A DNA stretch of 41,411 nucleotides, from NCBI GenBank assembly GCA_964595945.1, contig CAZQSL010000017.1:1-41411 (forward strand). The letters are read 5' to 3'. The stretch comes from CAZQSL01 sp964595945 (lineage in GTDB: Bacteria > UBP15 > UBA6099 > JAJRTR01). Below the pieces are notes generated by a model that worked only from the letters and a program-made list of their open reading frames with translations, was not told where the DNA came from and did not search any database. The stretch's first letter is position 1. The number at the start of each line of letters is the position of its first letter. The translations under genes were made by a program, and so were the position numbers. Below, piece by piece: positions 17,632-25,805 of the stretch.

Positions 17632-18648
17632 TCAGGCCGCGACATAATGTTTGAAAAACTGCCTGAAATGCTTGAAACTCGCCATGATCTTCCCGATGCC
17701 CCTGATGGCCGAATACTCGGGGTCATGGATCGGGACAATCCTGATTTCGAGCTTCTCGTGCAAATATTCAGAAATCCCCCTGAGCCGTGCGCCGCCGCCT
17801 GCCAGAAATATCCCGCGGCTGTATATGTCCTCATACAACTCGGGCGGCGTATCCTCAAGCGTCTTGTAAATCCCGTCGATTATCCTGCCAAGCGAATGCC
17901 TGACCACCTCGGAAACCTCATCACCCTTCACCTTCACGGCCTTGTGCGGACGCTCACCCTCCTCCAATTGCTTGCCCACTATCGTAATATGCTTCTCGTC
18001 CCCCAGAGTCCCGCACACCCTCTTGACCTTTTCCACCTCATCCTTGCCAGCCGTAATCTCATATCGAGCCTCGATATAAGACCGTATATTGCCGGTAATA
18101 TCCCCGCCGCCCCACAACATCGTGTGACCGGAAATAATCTCATTCGACGCGATCACTGAAATATTCGACGTAGCATATCCGATATCGATAATTAGGCTGC
18201 CCTGCGAGTCAGTGACCTTCTGCGCCACATCGATATGCGTGGCGAGATTGCACGGGACGAGATAAATCTGCCCCGCGCCCGACTCGCGGGCCGCGTCACA
18301 CAACGCTCGCTCCTCGACAGTATTGATGCTGACCGGCACGGCAGCCACCACCATCGGACGTATTATCCGGGGAGGAGTCATCGCGGTCGCAAGCACCTTT
18401 TTCAGCAGAAACACCGTCGCCGCATAGTCGGAGATCACCCCGCGCTCGATCGGACGGACTATATCCATTCCCTCTGGTATGCGGCCTTCGCGCTCGGCGG
18501 CCTGGCGTCCCGTATACAGTACTTTTCCCGTGCGCGTCTCCGCCACGAGCAGTGTCGGTTCCGAGTACTTTATCCTGTTGGCCGACGCCAGCACGGTATT
18601 TTCCGTACCGAGATCGAGTCCGAGCCGTGGTGTCAGATGTATGCCCAT
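17632..18648 (-). CDS. MreB-like actin-family protein with altered phosphate-2 loop
   Basis: A 338-aa bacterial actin. Phosphate loop 1 is DLGTENT (about 12-18). VAAVPVSINTVEERAL matches the MreB VPSxITxVExRA region, and FLAGGGARLRGISEYL matches the adenosine motif. Loop 2 reads DIGYATSN, where MreB has DIGGGTTE, so nucleotide handling may differ. MreB proteins form membrane-bound filaments that guide wall growth. It heads a run with mlaE, mlaF and the MCE gene rather than mreC/mreD, so it may be a specialised paralog that organises the envelope transporter; that is inference. The usual mreBCD cluster is not in the window. Confidence 0.82.
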   Translation of the reverse strand: MGIHLTPRLGLDLGTENTVLASANRIKYSEPTLLVAETRTGKVLYTGRQAAEREGRIPEGMDIVRPIERGVISDYAATVFLLKKVLATAMTPPRIIRPMVVAAVPVSINTVEERALCDAARESGAGQIYLVPCNLATHIDVAQKVTDSQGSLIIDIGYATSNISVIASNEIISGHTMLWGGGDITGNIRSYIEARYEITAGKDEVEKVKRVCGTLGDEKHITIVGKQLEEGERPHKAVKVKGDEVSEVVRHSLGRIIDGIYKTLEDTPPELYEDIYSRGIFLAGGGARLRGISEYLHEKLEIRIVPIHDPEYSAIRGIGKIMASFKHFRQFFKHYVAA

Positions 18649-18794
18649 TGATTTGCGCCAGGGAGCCTGCGCCCGTCTCCAGAATAGTTACTAATTGTTT
18701 TCCTTAATAATATCCGCCGCAGGAGAAAAAATTGACATGGGAGACATTTCAGTAAGGGCTTGTCACAAAATAACCTTAGCATCTTGCTTGTCTT

Positions 18795-18877
18795 ATTTTT
18801 CCGTCTTCTGTGTTGCCTGCTCAGTTACATACCTTTAGGTATGCTCCTTCGCAAGCGCCTTGATTACGGCCAAAAAT
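18795..18877. other. Structured intergenic element with nested hairpins
   Basis: Outer arms ATTTTTCCGT (18795-18804) and ACGGCCAAAAAT (18866-18877) can pair with a two-base bulge. Inside is a perfect small hairpin, CATACC-TTTA-GGTATG (18828-18843). The 366-bp gap 18649-19014 has no gene. It lies upstream of the MreB-like gene and downstream of the PilZ-receiver gene, both on the minus strand. It may be a dispersed repeat, an RNA leader or a terminator for the receiver gene. Confidence 0.45.
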
Positions 18878-19014
18878 CCGGCGCAATCTTGCTATGTTTA
18901 TTTTCTTCCAAACCCTAAACGGAAATGCCGCATGTTACATCCACCGTATGCCCTGACAGGCGACAAATACGCCAAAACACGCTGAAACACGACAAATATG
19001 CAATATTGAATGGA

Positions 19015-19806
19015 TTATGCCGTTCCGAGAGATTCGCCGGGTTCTTCCAGTACGGAATTTTTAGGAGGCAGGATTTCAGTGATTTTTTTAATTATAAGCT
19101 CGGGTGCAAAAGGTTTGGCCATATAACCGATAGCGCCTTCCCTTGCGGCAGTGATGATATTTTTGCGGTCAGTGACACATGACATCATGATCACGGGGAT
19201 GGATTTTGTTTCAGGATTGTTCTTCAGGAGCATCAGCACCTGCCAGCCGTCGAGGTAGGGGAGTTTTACATCGAGAAAGATAAGGTCGGGGCTGTTGTCA
19301 TGCACGGACTGAATGGCTTCGTGGCCATCTCTCGCGGTGTGTACATCGTACTTGTCGCGGAGCAGGGTGGCGAGGAGTTCGAGGATATCCTTGTCATCGT
19401 CGACAGCGAGGATGACCGGTTTACGCGAGTTTTCAATTTTTTCTTCACGTTCGAGATTGCGGTCGATAAACGCGTTGATTTCCTCCTGGCTGGAGGGCGG
19501 GATTTTGTCGAAGCAGAGCCCGCACGAATGTGCGTACAGCGAAAGGGAATCATCCTGATGGGACCATACCGATCTCGTGGTGGCAATGATCGAGATGTTT
19601 TTGCCGGGGAGTTTGAATTCGATGGATAGCAGAGTGCCCTTGCGGATTCTGTCTGAAGTGTGCAGGCAGATGCCGCCCTTGCTGATGTTTTCGATGATAC
19701 CATATTTGACCCTGCCGTCGCCGCTGATACAGTAACGGGCGGTCTGTTTCAGCGAGGTGCGCGGGGTTTGCCGCAGTTCTCGAAATCTCTTTTCGCTAAT
19801 CTTCAT
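19015..19806 (-). CDS. PilZ-receiver (response regulator) protein
   Basis: A 263-aa cytoplasmic protein. The N-terminal PilZ domain has an RxxxR-like basic segment (RELRQTPR) and the ENISKGGICL strand of the (D/N)xSxxG motif, as in cyclic di-GMP binding. A linker leads to a receiver domain with acidic VDDD, acceptor Asp at about 179 in LIFLDVKLPYLDGW, and Lys in GYMAKPFAP. It has no DNA-binding output, so it likely works by protein contacts. The ATG at 19806 fits the domain start; a GTG at 19842 would add 12 residues. No kinase is adjacent. Confidence 0.85.
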   Translation of the reverse strand: MKISEKRFRELRQTPRTSLKQTARYCISGDGRVKYGIIENISKGGICLHTSDRIRKGTLLSIEFKLPGKNISIIATTRSVWSHQDDSLSLYAHSCGLCFDKIPPSSQEEINAFIDRNLEREEKIENSRKPVILAVDDDKDILELLATLLRDKYDVHTARDGHEAIQSVHDNSPDLIFLDVKLPYLDGWQVLMLLKNNPETKSIPVIMMSCVTDRKNIITAAREGAIGYMAKPFAPELIIKKITEILPPKNSVLEEPGESLGTA

Positions 19807-20107
19807 GGTAGCCGCTTCTTTCTTCCTTGCGATAGTGCGCACACTGCCGGCATGGTGTCAATGTATTCCTGCCCCTGTTATGTATCTTCCCATATTTCCG
19901 GATAATATTCGTGTGATTAATGCAACACCCGGTTTTGTAATATGGTTCCAATGGCTCATTTGGCAATATTTCTTGACTTTTGCAAGGCGCGCTTGCACCC
20001 TGGCTGTGCCAAACCTTTAAATTAATTATCGGACATTCTGGAGATAACTTTAATACCTGTTGCCGGATTATGTGAAAACTGACCGCCGCCCCTCTTGTCC
20101 GAAAGCC

Positions 20108-20116
20108 TGTTATAAT
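20108..20116 (+). promoter_or_regulatory. Extended -10 promoter for the phosphodiesterase gene
   Basis: TGTTATAAT has a perfect TATAAT (20111-20116) with the TGn extension, 53 bases before the ATG at 20170. No good -35 is seen at 17 bases, which is acceptable for extended -10 sites. GGGAGGT precedes the ATG at a good distance. Confidence 0.6.
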
Positions 20117-20169
20117 GGATAATAGGGCATTCGCTTCTGACCAGTCATGACAACGACGGGAGGTCCAAG

Positions 20170-21000
20170 ATGACAAAAAACAAAACCGGAACAGGAAAAA
20201 GCTTATCGAAATGGCTGCTGATCACCCTGTGCGCAATATTCGCATTTTCATCCGCGCACGCCGCGCGATCGGCAGAAATCGACGTGATGAAAAACAAACC
20301 GCTCACCATGGCTCACCGCGGCGGCGACATCGAAACCGACGAAAACACGATCTCTTCATACAGCAATGCCATCAAATACGGCATGGACGTCATCGAGTGC
20401 GACCCCCGGCTGACAAAAGATGACTTATTCGTCATCATGCACGATCCCACCGTAGACCGCACGACCGACGGCACCGGTAAAGTCGCAGACCTCACCCTTG
20501 CTGAAATCAAACAGCTAAAAACCAAATCCGGCCAGCAGGTGCCCACCTTCGACGAAGTCCTCACCCTCGCCCGCGAAAAGGGCGTCGATGTCTTTCTCGA
20601 CACCAAGATATATACCGACGAATACATGACAAAACTCATGGACGCTGTCATCAGAAACAACATGCGCGACCGCGTCATCGCCGGACTCTGGACCAGCGGC
20701 CAGGTATCGTGGATGAAGAAAAACTACCCTGACGTCACCATGAGCGCCGTCACCCCCTCAGCCGTCACAAGCATACCGGCAGCCAAAAAATCAGGCGTCG
20801 ACTGGATCGGCATCGACATGTCGAAAGTCAATCCCGAACAGATCAGAAAAGCCGGCGAAAACGGCATCAAACTTGTCACGCTCCAGATCAATGACCCAGC
20901 CGTCATACGCCAGATGATCGACGACGGACTGCAAGTCATCCAGACCGACGACCCGAAACTCCTTCGCTCGATCATGGACGAACTCTTCCCGCAGAAATGA
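20170..21000 (+). CDS. Secreted glycerophosphodiester phosphodiesterase
   Basis: A 276-aa GDPD. A signal peptide covers residues 1-32 (hydrophobic WLLITLCAIFAFSSAHA). Catalytic-site residues are seen in MAHRGG (H49, R50), ENT (58-60), DVIECDPR (E76, D78) and HDPTVDRTTDGTG (H91, D92). It hydrolyses glycerophosphodiesters to glycerol 3-phosphate and an alcohol, here after export, probably in the periplasm. Length is close to UgpQ/bacterial GDPD with an added signal. It has its own promoter and strong ribosome site. The GH32 gene follows by nine bases and is likely cotranscribed. Confidence 0.92.
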   Translation: MTKNKTGTGKSLSKWLLITLCAIFAFSSAHAARSAEIDVMKNKPLTMAHRGGDIETDENTISSYSNAIKYGMDVIECDPRLTKDDLFVIMHDPTVDRTTDGTGKVADLTLAEIKQLKTKSGQQVPTFDEVLTLAREKGVDVFLDTKIYTDEYMTKLMDAVIRNNMRDRVIAGLWTSGQVSWMKKNYPDVTMSAVTPSAVTSIPAAKKSGVDWIGIDMSKVNPEQIRKAGENGIKLVTLQINDPAVIRQMIDDGLQVIQTDDPKLLRSIMDELFPQK

Positions 21001-21009
21001 GCCACTGAC

Positions 21010-22479
21010 TTGAAAGAACTGATCCTCACAGGCCTCGACCTCCTGCTCCCCGAACGCGTCAGAGCCGGCGCGGGCGACTGGCGTGCCCCACTCGACGGCG
21101 GCATCCATCGCCCCATGTATCACTTCCGCCCGCCTCGCAACTGGATGAACGACCCCAACGGCCTCTCGCAATTCAACGGCGAATACCATCTGTTCTTTCA
21201 GTACAACCCCTACGGCAACCGCCTCAACAACATCTCCTGGGGCCACGCGAAAAGCCCCGACATGATCCACTGGGAAATCCTCCCGCTCGCGCTCCAGCCG
21301 GGCGAAAAATACGACAGATTCGGCACGTGGTCAGGCTGCGTCGTCATCCACGAAGGCACCGCCCACGCACTCTACACCGGTGTCTCCACACGAGTCTGCT
21401 ACCCCCAGCACCAGTGCCTCGCCACAAGCCGCGACATGATCACATGGCGCAAACATCCTCAAGCCATCATCCCCGCCCCGCCACCCGGCATGCACATCAT
21501 GGACTTCCGCGACCCATACGTCTGGCGACACGGAGACCGCTGGCTCATGGCCATCGCAGCCGGATACTCTGGCAATGGCGCAGTCCTGCTCTACTCCGCT
21601 GACGACCTCGCCAAATGGCGTTACGAAGGCATCCTCCATCAGGGCCGCAACAGGGAATACGGCCGCGTGTGGGAATGCCCGAGCTTCTTCGCCATCGACA
21701 ATCGCTGGTATCTCGTCATCTCGCTGATGGCCGGCCGGACAGGCTACTTCGCGGGCACATTCGACGGTAAAAAATTCACCCCCGAATTTTTCGAACGCCT
21801 CGACATGGGCAACTCGATGTACGCACCGCAGGCATTCACCGACGACTCGGGCCGCATCGTGATGTTCTCATGGCTCAAGGAAAACCGTTCCGACGCCCAC
21901 AGCTACGGCTGGCAGGGCGTGCAGACACTCCCGCGAGTGATCACCGCCGCGCCTGACGGCAGACTGCTTTTCGCGCCTGCCGCCGAGACAGCCTCACTGC
22001 GTCTCGACACCATCGAAGCTCCGTCAGCCACCGCATCATTCCGGACAATATTCACCCCTGGCGGCAGCCAGTACGAAGTCACCGCCACCTTCGACCCGTG
22101 CGGCGCCTCCGCAGCTGGACTCACCATCCTCCAGTCGCCCGACGGCAGTGAAAAGACACACATCATGTACGATGCCACGACCAGTCAGCTCACGGTCGAC
22201 AGATCTCAGTCATCTCTCTCCTCCACCCCCGAAAAAACACCGCTCGCCATGCCGCTCGCCACAAGGGGCGGCGACATCCAGATGCGAATCTTCGCCGACC
22301 GCTCCGTCGTGGAAGTCTTCGCAGGCCCCCCCGGCTCCGCCCACCGGGCCTGCCTTTCGTTCAGAGTCTACCCGTCATGCGCCGCCGGCCCGTCACAAAT
22401 ATCATTCACGACACGCGGCGGCCCCGCTACCCTACGCTCCGCCATCCTCCATCACCTCGCCTCCGTCTGGCCGGCATGA
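21010..22479 (+). CDS. GH32 beta-fructosidase (invertase/levanase type)
   Basis: A 489-aa glycoside hydrolase of family 32 with no signal peptide. The three catalytic motifs are present: nucleophile D48 in WMNDPNG, transition-state Asp168 in FRDP, and acid/base E222 in WECPSFF. The five-bladed propeller (about 35-330) is followed by the beta-sandwich with FADRSVVEVFAG. It cleaves terminal beta-fructose from sucrose or fructans, in the cytoplasm if no signal is added. The start is a TTG (21010) with no clear ribosome site; coupling to the gene upstream, whose stop is nine bases away, may help. No sugar transporter is beside it. Confidence 0.9.
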   Translation: MKELILTGLDLLLPERVRAGAGDWRAPLDGGIHRPMYHFRPPRNWMNDPNGLSQFNGEYHLFFQYNPYGNRLNNISWGHAKSPDMIHWEILPLALQPGEKYDRFGTWSGCVVIHEGTAHALYTGVSTRVCYPQHQCLATSRDMITWRKHPQAIIPAPPPGMHIMDFRDPYVWRHGDRWLMAIAAGYSGNGAVLLYSADDLAKWRYEGILHQGRNREYGRVWECPSFFAIDNRWYLVISLMAGRTGYFAGTFDGKKFTPEFFERLDMGNSMYAPQAFTDDSGRIVMFSWLKENRSDAHSYGWQGVQTLPRVITAAPDGRLLFAPAAETASLRLDTIEAPSATASFRTIFTPGGSQYEVTATFDPCGASAAGLTILQSPDGSEKTHIMYDATTSQLTVDRSQSSLSSTPEKTPLAMPLATRGGDIQMRIFADRSVVEVFAGPPGSAHRACLSFRVYPSCAAGPSQISFTTRGGPATLRSAILHHLASVWPA

Positions 22480-22495
22480 CTCTACAGTCGCCATG

Positions 22496-22524
22496 TTGCT
22501 AAAGTGATTCGCTTGTGATAACAT
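22496..22524 (+). promoter_or_regulatory. Promoter TTGCTA-17-TAACAT with extended -10, placed for a leaderless mRNA
   Basis: TTGCTA (22496-22501), a 17-base spacer and TAACAT (22519-22524) preceded by TGA form a plausible sigma-70 site. Transcription would start near 22530-22532, right at the ATG (22533). No ribosome site precedes that ATG. Confidence 0.5.
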
Positions 22525-22532
22525 AGCTTCCC

Positions 22533-23015
22533 ATGAGCGTAGATTACGAAACCAGGGTAAGTTGTCCCGCCTCGGCGGATGACGTTGTCAAACTGATGAC
22601 AACCGTAGGCTACGCGGAAGCAGAAGCCCAGATGGACGGCGCAGTGAAGGCGCAGGCCCGCATCGACAAGAGCGACGGCTCCAGGGTAACAATGGTCGTA
22701 GAGCGCGAAGACCCAACTCGCGACCCCGGAGCAAAAAAAGGCCAGACCGATAAAACCACTGTCACTTCCGAATGGGACACGTCTGCCCGCCGTAGTTCAT
22801 GGAAAGTTGTAGCGCACGGCAAGGAAAAGCTTGTGGCGATATCGGGGGTCACCACCATCGAACCCACCGGCGATGCCTCCTGCAACATCAGCGAAAAAGG
22901 CACTGTGGACATCAAGCTTCCACTCATCGGCAATGCCATAGCAAAAGGTCTTGCCAACGATCTCAAAAAGGGTGTTTCCAAAAAACCCGGCCTGATCCAG
23001 AAACTCAAGGGCTGA
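22533..23015 (+). CDS. SRPBCC/DUF2505-like small protein
   Basis: A 160-aa cytoplasmic protein with an order of elements like the START/SRPBCC fold, closest by eye to DUF2505: an opening strand (VDYETRVSCPASADDVVKLM), an Ala-rich helix segment, several charged strands (SRVTMVVERED, SWKVVAHGKEKLVAISGVTTIEP) and an ending of GTVDIKLPLIGNAIAKGLANDLKKG that fits the last strand and long helix. Such proteins bind hydrophobic ligands; no ligand is known here. The start ATG has no ribosome site and lies at the predicted transcript start. An intrinsic terminator follows at 23059. Confidence 0.6.
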   Translation: MSVDYETRVSCPASADDVVKLMTTVGYAEAEAQMDGAVKAQARIDKSDGSRVTMVVEREDPTRDPGAKKGQTDKTTVTSEWDTSARRSSWKVVAHGKEKLVAISGVTTIEPTGDASCNISEKGTVDIKLPLIGNAIAKGLANDLKKGVSKKPGLIQKLKG

Positions 23016-23058
23016 TTTTCTCAAAACAACTCAGCCTGTAGTGAAAAAAGGACTCCGC

Positions 23059-23086
23059 AAAGGGGGCGTCATCGCGTCCCCTTTTT
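23059..23086 (+). terminator. Intrinsic terminator after the SRPBCC-like gene
   Basis: AAAGGGGGCG and CGTCCCCTTT pair around a short loop with a T-run in CCTTTTTC, 44 bases past the stop codon. It faces the rightward gene set 20170-23015. Confidence 0.75.
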
Positions 23087-23244
23087 CATTTCCGGCGACT
23101 TCTGCGGCCCGCTATCATATCGAGCCAGTACAGCCTTGCGTATTCCGGAGCTGACACCGGGTTGCTTTCGGTATGACACCTTGACCGGCAGGATGCGTAG
23201 ACCCCTACATCAAATAAGGCCCATTATCCAAAAGGCGCAGAGTA

Positions 23245-24009
23245 TTATGCGCATCCCGGATTTTTTGCGATTCTTTTCGCGATTTTATCCCATGAGGGTG
23301 TGATGAGGAAGCTCTCGTCCATGTTGGCGGTCATGGTGACGAATTTTTCATAGCCTGCCGCGAATGTCATTATGCCGGACTCCACATAGGGACGGGCGGA
23401 GACATCGAGCATGCCGATCACGCATTTTTCGTCTTCGCGGCCGCGCTGCTGATAGGGGAATTGCGCGATCGAGGCACAGCCTGCGGCGAACGGCACTGTC
23501 ACGGCCGAGGTTTCGTCGACGTCGAATCCCGCAAGGGTGAACAGGCCCGAGAGTACGTCCGGGCTGGCGAAGAACACCATGACTTCCGGGGTGTCGGATT
23601 CGGTGAGGGCGTCCCATCGTTTGAACACGATGTATTCGCCCGGCGCGATGAATTCAGGCCATTTCGCGAGCAGGTTTTTCACCAGTTCGGGAGTTTTCTT
23701 ATATCGCTCGCCCTCCAGTTTGCCTGGTATGCCGGAGGAGAGGAAATATTCGAAGCCTTCGCGGATATGGGTGGAGAAACCGCAATACTTCCTGCCGCCC
23801 GGACATCCGACGGAAGAGGATTTCAACGCGATGGGATTGCCGCGGCGCGCCTTGTTGACATCAGCAATCACGCAGCGCCAACCGTTCACGTCGGGCAGCA
23901 CTTCCGCCTGCGACGGATCGTTGGTGTAGTACAGCGCGAGGGGCAGTTCCGCGCCGGCGAAATACTTTTCCCACTGAGTCATGAAGTGTTGTTTGAAAGC
24001 TATGTCCAT
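23245..24009 (-). CDS. DUF169 family protein
   Basis: A 254-aa protein of the DUF169 family (COG2043-like). Typical features are the WRCVIADVNKARRG segment, the Cys motif VGCPGGRKYCGF (about 68-79), EYIVFKRWDAL, a middle FFASPDVLSGL segment, and a later GCASI region. DUF169 proteins have no proven biochemical role; the Cys pairs suggest metal or cluster binding. The start has GGGAGG upstream. It is transcribed alone, and its upstream region holds two hairpin repeats. It is common in anaerobes and methanogens, which is a weak clue about lifestyle. Confidence 0.85.
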   Translation of the reverse strand: MDIAFKQHFMTQWEKYFAGAELPLALYYTNDPSQAEVLPDVNGWRCVIADVNKARRGNPIALKSSSVGCPGGRKYCGFSTHIREGFEYFLSSGIPGKLEGERYKKTPELVKNLLAKWPEFIAPGEYIVFKRWDALTESDTPEVMVFFASPDVLSGLFTLAGFDVDETSAVTVPFAAGCASIAQFPYQQRGREDEKCVIGMLDVSARPYVESGIMTFAAGYEKFVTMTANMDESFLITPSWDKIAKRIAKNPGCA

Positions 24010-24092
24010 GTGATCCTCCCGAATAGTGATTCAAGCTGCATTGTGAATATTACCCCAAATGCTGCAACAGTAACCGTTCACGGAATACTCGC

Positions 24093-24122
24093 GGAGAACC
24101 TTTTTTGCATAAAAAGTTCTCC
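24093..24122 (-). repeat. Host hairpin repeat, reverse orientation
   Basis: GGAGAAC and GTTCTCC with T/A inner arms form a hairpin. On the minus strand it is preceded by the family leader (GTTTTTTGGAGAGGTGC, reading from about 24136 leftward). It lies upstream of the DUF169 gene, so it is not simply a terminator for that gene. Confidence 0.75.
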
Positions 24123-24157
24123 GCACCTCTCCAAAAAACTCCCTATGTTTGGAGTAT

Positions 24158-24239
24158 AGCATGTAAAGTTTTTCGGTAGAGGTTTGGAGCCCCCATTTTT
24201 TCAAAAAGGGGGTCTCCATGCTTTTGTCGTGAACGCTTA
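24158..24239 (+). repeat. Host hairpin repeat with full leader and tail
   Basis: The leader AGCATGTAAAGTTTTTCGG resembles 219-237. The hairpin (GGAG and C-run/T-run against A-run/G-run and CTCC) spans about 24186-24217. The tail to 24239 repeats bases 1-49 of the window with one change. Together with the reverse copy at 24093 it makes a head-to-head pair filling most of the gap 24010-24260. Confidence 0.8.
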
Positions 24240-24260
24240 TAGTGAAAGAAACGAAAATGA

Positions 24261-24965
24261 TCATACAGGTGATCGCGCGCCGCCGGAGGCTGTCAGGCTG
24301 GCGGTGCATGCTTTCATGCACAGGCCGCAGGCGTGTTTGTAGCCGATGGAGGCCATGTCGCGCGCCATGTACTGATAGCAGCGGTCGATGTCGATGATTT
24401 CGCCCCGGGTCATGCCCTGCCGCCAGTTGATATTGCGTATGGCCTGCGATGGACATGCTTTCACACATGCGGCACACTTCCCGCAATGGCTTTCCGTGAT
24501 GGGCCGGGCGATCTTGAATGGTGCGCTGGTAGCGATGGCGGCGATGCGCACACCCGCGCGGTGGGACTCTGTGACGAGGATGCCCGACTTGCCGATCCAT
24601 CCGAGCCCGGCCATCGTGGCGACTATTTTCATGGGCAGAGGCGAAGTCATGTCGGGCAGTGTTTCCGCAGGCATGTCGCTCGTGATAGCGGATGCTTCGT
24701 AGCCGGCGCCCGTGATCAGGTGACAGACTCCGGCGATGATTGTCTTCGTCGTCTCCCGGAGTATTTCACACGCTGCCTCAAAGGGCCTGTCATCGGGGAG
24801 TTGCATGATGGCCTCGCGCGGATATGGCATAAGGAAGCATACACCGACGGGCTTGTGCAGCCACTGCGCCTGCGGCACGCCCGAAAGTCCGGCATAGCCC
24901 ACGGCGCACGCGCCGCACGACAGCACGTATCCGGTTACTGACCGCTGCAGTTGTTCCGTTTCCAT
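24261..24965 (-). CDS. QueG-like double [4Fe-4S] protein
   Basis: A 234-aa protein with the epoxyqueuosine-reductase-like signature GLGWIGKSGILVT (about 120-132), then a ferredoxin-type site CGKCAACVKACP (C161, C164, C167, C171) and a second set at C196 and CGLCMKAC (C213, C216, C220). It is shorter than QueG (about 350 aa) and lacks the cobalamin-binding segments I would expect, so it is probably one of the small QueG-like paralogs of anaerobes rather than the tRNA-modifying enzyme. GGAGG precedes the ATG. It is divergent from the CocE gene and alone in its transcript. Confidence 0.75.
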   Translation of the reverse strand: METEQLQRSVTGYVLSCGACAVGYAGLSGVPQAQWLHKPVGVCFLMPYPREAIMQLPDDRPFEAACEILRETTKTIIAGVCHLITGAGYEASAITSDMPAETLPDMTSPLPMKIVATMAGLGWIGKSGILVTESHRAGVRIAAIATSAPFKIARPITESHCGKCAACVKACPSQAIRNINWRQGMTRGEIIDIDRCYQYMARDMASIGYKHACGLCMKACTASLTASGGARSPV

Positions 24966-25112
24966 TTCACGCCTCCGGCCGGACTATTCATACCCGGCTC
25001 ATGTAAATGTAATAACACAAGCCGCACATAAATTTCCATAGCGCCTGTCAAACCATCCGGTATATAATCAGCACAACACGGCACGTGCCATTGCCGCACT
25101 GGAGGCTTTCCG

Positions 25113-25805
25113 ATGAAAAAAATCCTGATCGCAGCAGTCATGCTTATCTTCGCGACGGCATCAGCCGCCGCGGGCGAAACCCTTTCGCGGGTCAGCAAAC
25201 CATTCGACTACAGCGGCTATTCGCAAAAGGAATATTCCGACTATACCAAAACATCATACTATGTGCCGATGAGCGACGGGGTGAAAATCGCTGTCGATGT
25301 CTACCTGCCCGCCAAAGGGCCTGCTCGCGGGAAGTTTCCTGCCGTCATGGAGCTGACTCCCTACTCGCGCAGTTTTATCAACGCGGCGTTCAAAGTGCAG
25401 GACAGGACACGCGGCAAAAACATGTTGGGCGGCAAGGGCGCGGAGATACCCAATCCCTTCTGCTTCAGCCAGATGCTCGTCGAACACGGCTATGCGGTGG
25501 TGATCGCCGATGTCCGGGGCTCTGGCGCGTCATTCGGTTCACGGCTCGACATGATGCCGCGGCTCGGGCTCGACGGCGCGCAGCTCGTCGACTGGATCGC
25601 AGCGCAGCCCTGGAGCGACGGCAGCGTCGGCATGAAGGGCGCGTCCTACATGGCCATCACGCAAATCTTAACGGCCGCTAACCGCCCTTCGGCGCTAAAG
25701 GCAATATTTCTCATGGTCTATCCCTTCGGCTATCAGGACATCTACGCTGGCGGCATATATAGCCAGGGTTTCATGTCCGCCCTCTCCGTCAAAACTACAG
25801 CTTGA
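25113..25805 (+). pseudogene. CocE/NonD (peptidase S15-type) hydrolase, N-terminal part, cut by the mobile element
   Basis: A signal peptide (1-20) is followed by the start of an alpha/beta hydrolase of the CocE/S15 group: SDGVKIAVDVYLPAKG, VMELTPYSR, VVIADVRGSGAS and the nucleophile elbow GASYMAITQ with S178. The family is about 550-650 aa and needs a later Asp and His plus a C-terminal jelly-roll domain; here the frame stops after 230 codons, just past GFMSALSV. Bases after about 25795 belong to the integrated element. The gene has a good ribosome site and a TATAAT at 25063-25068. The missing part should lie beyond the right end of the element, outside the window. The product would be inactive. 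Confidence 0.85.

Noticed and set aside
25063..25068. Complete promoter for the CocE gene
   Set aside because: TATAAT is present but no -35 fits at 16-18 bases and there is no TGn extension, so it is only mentioned within the gene entry.
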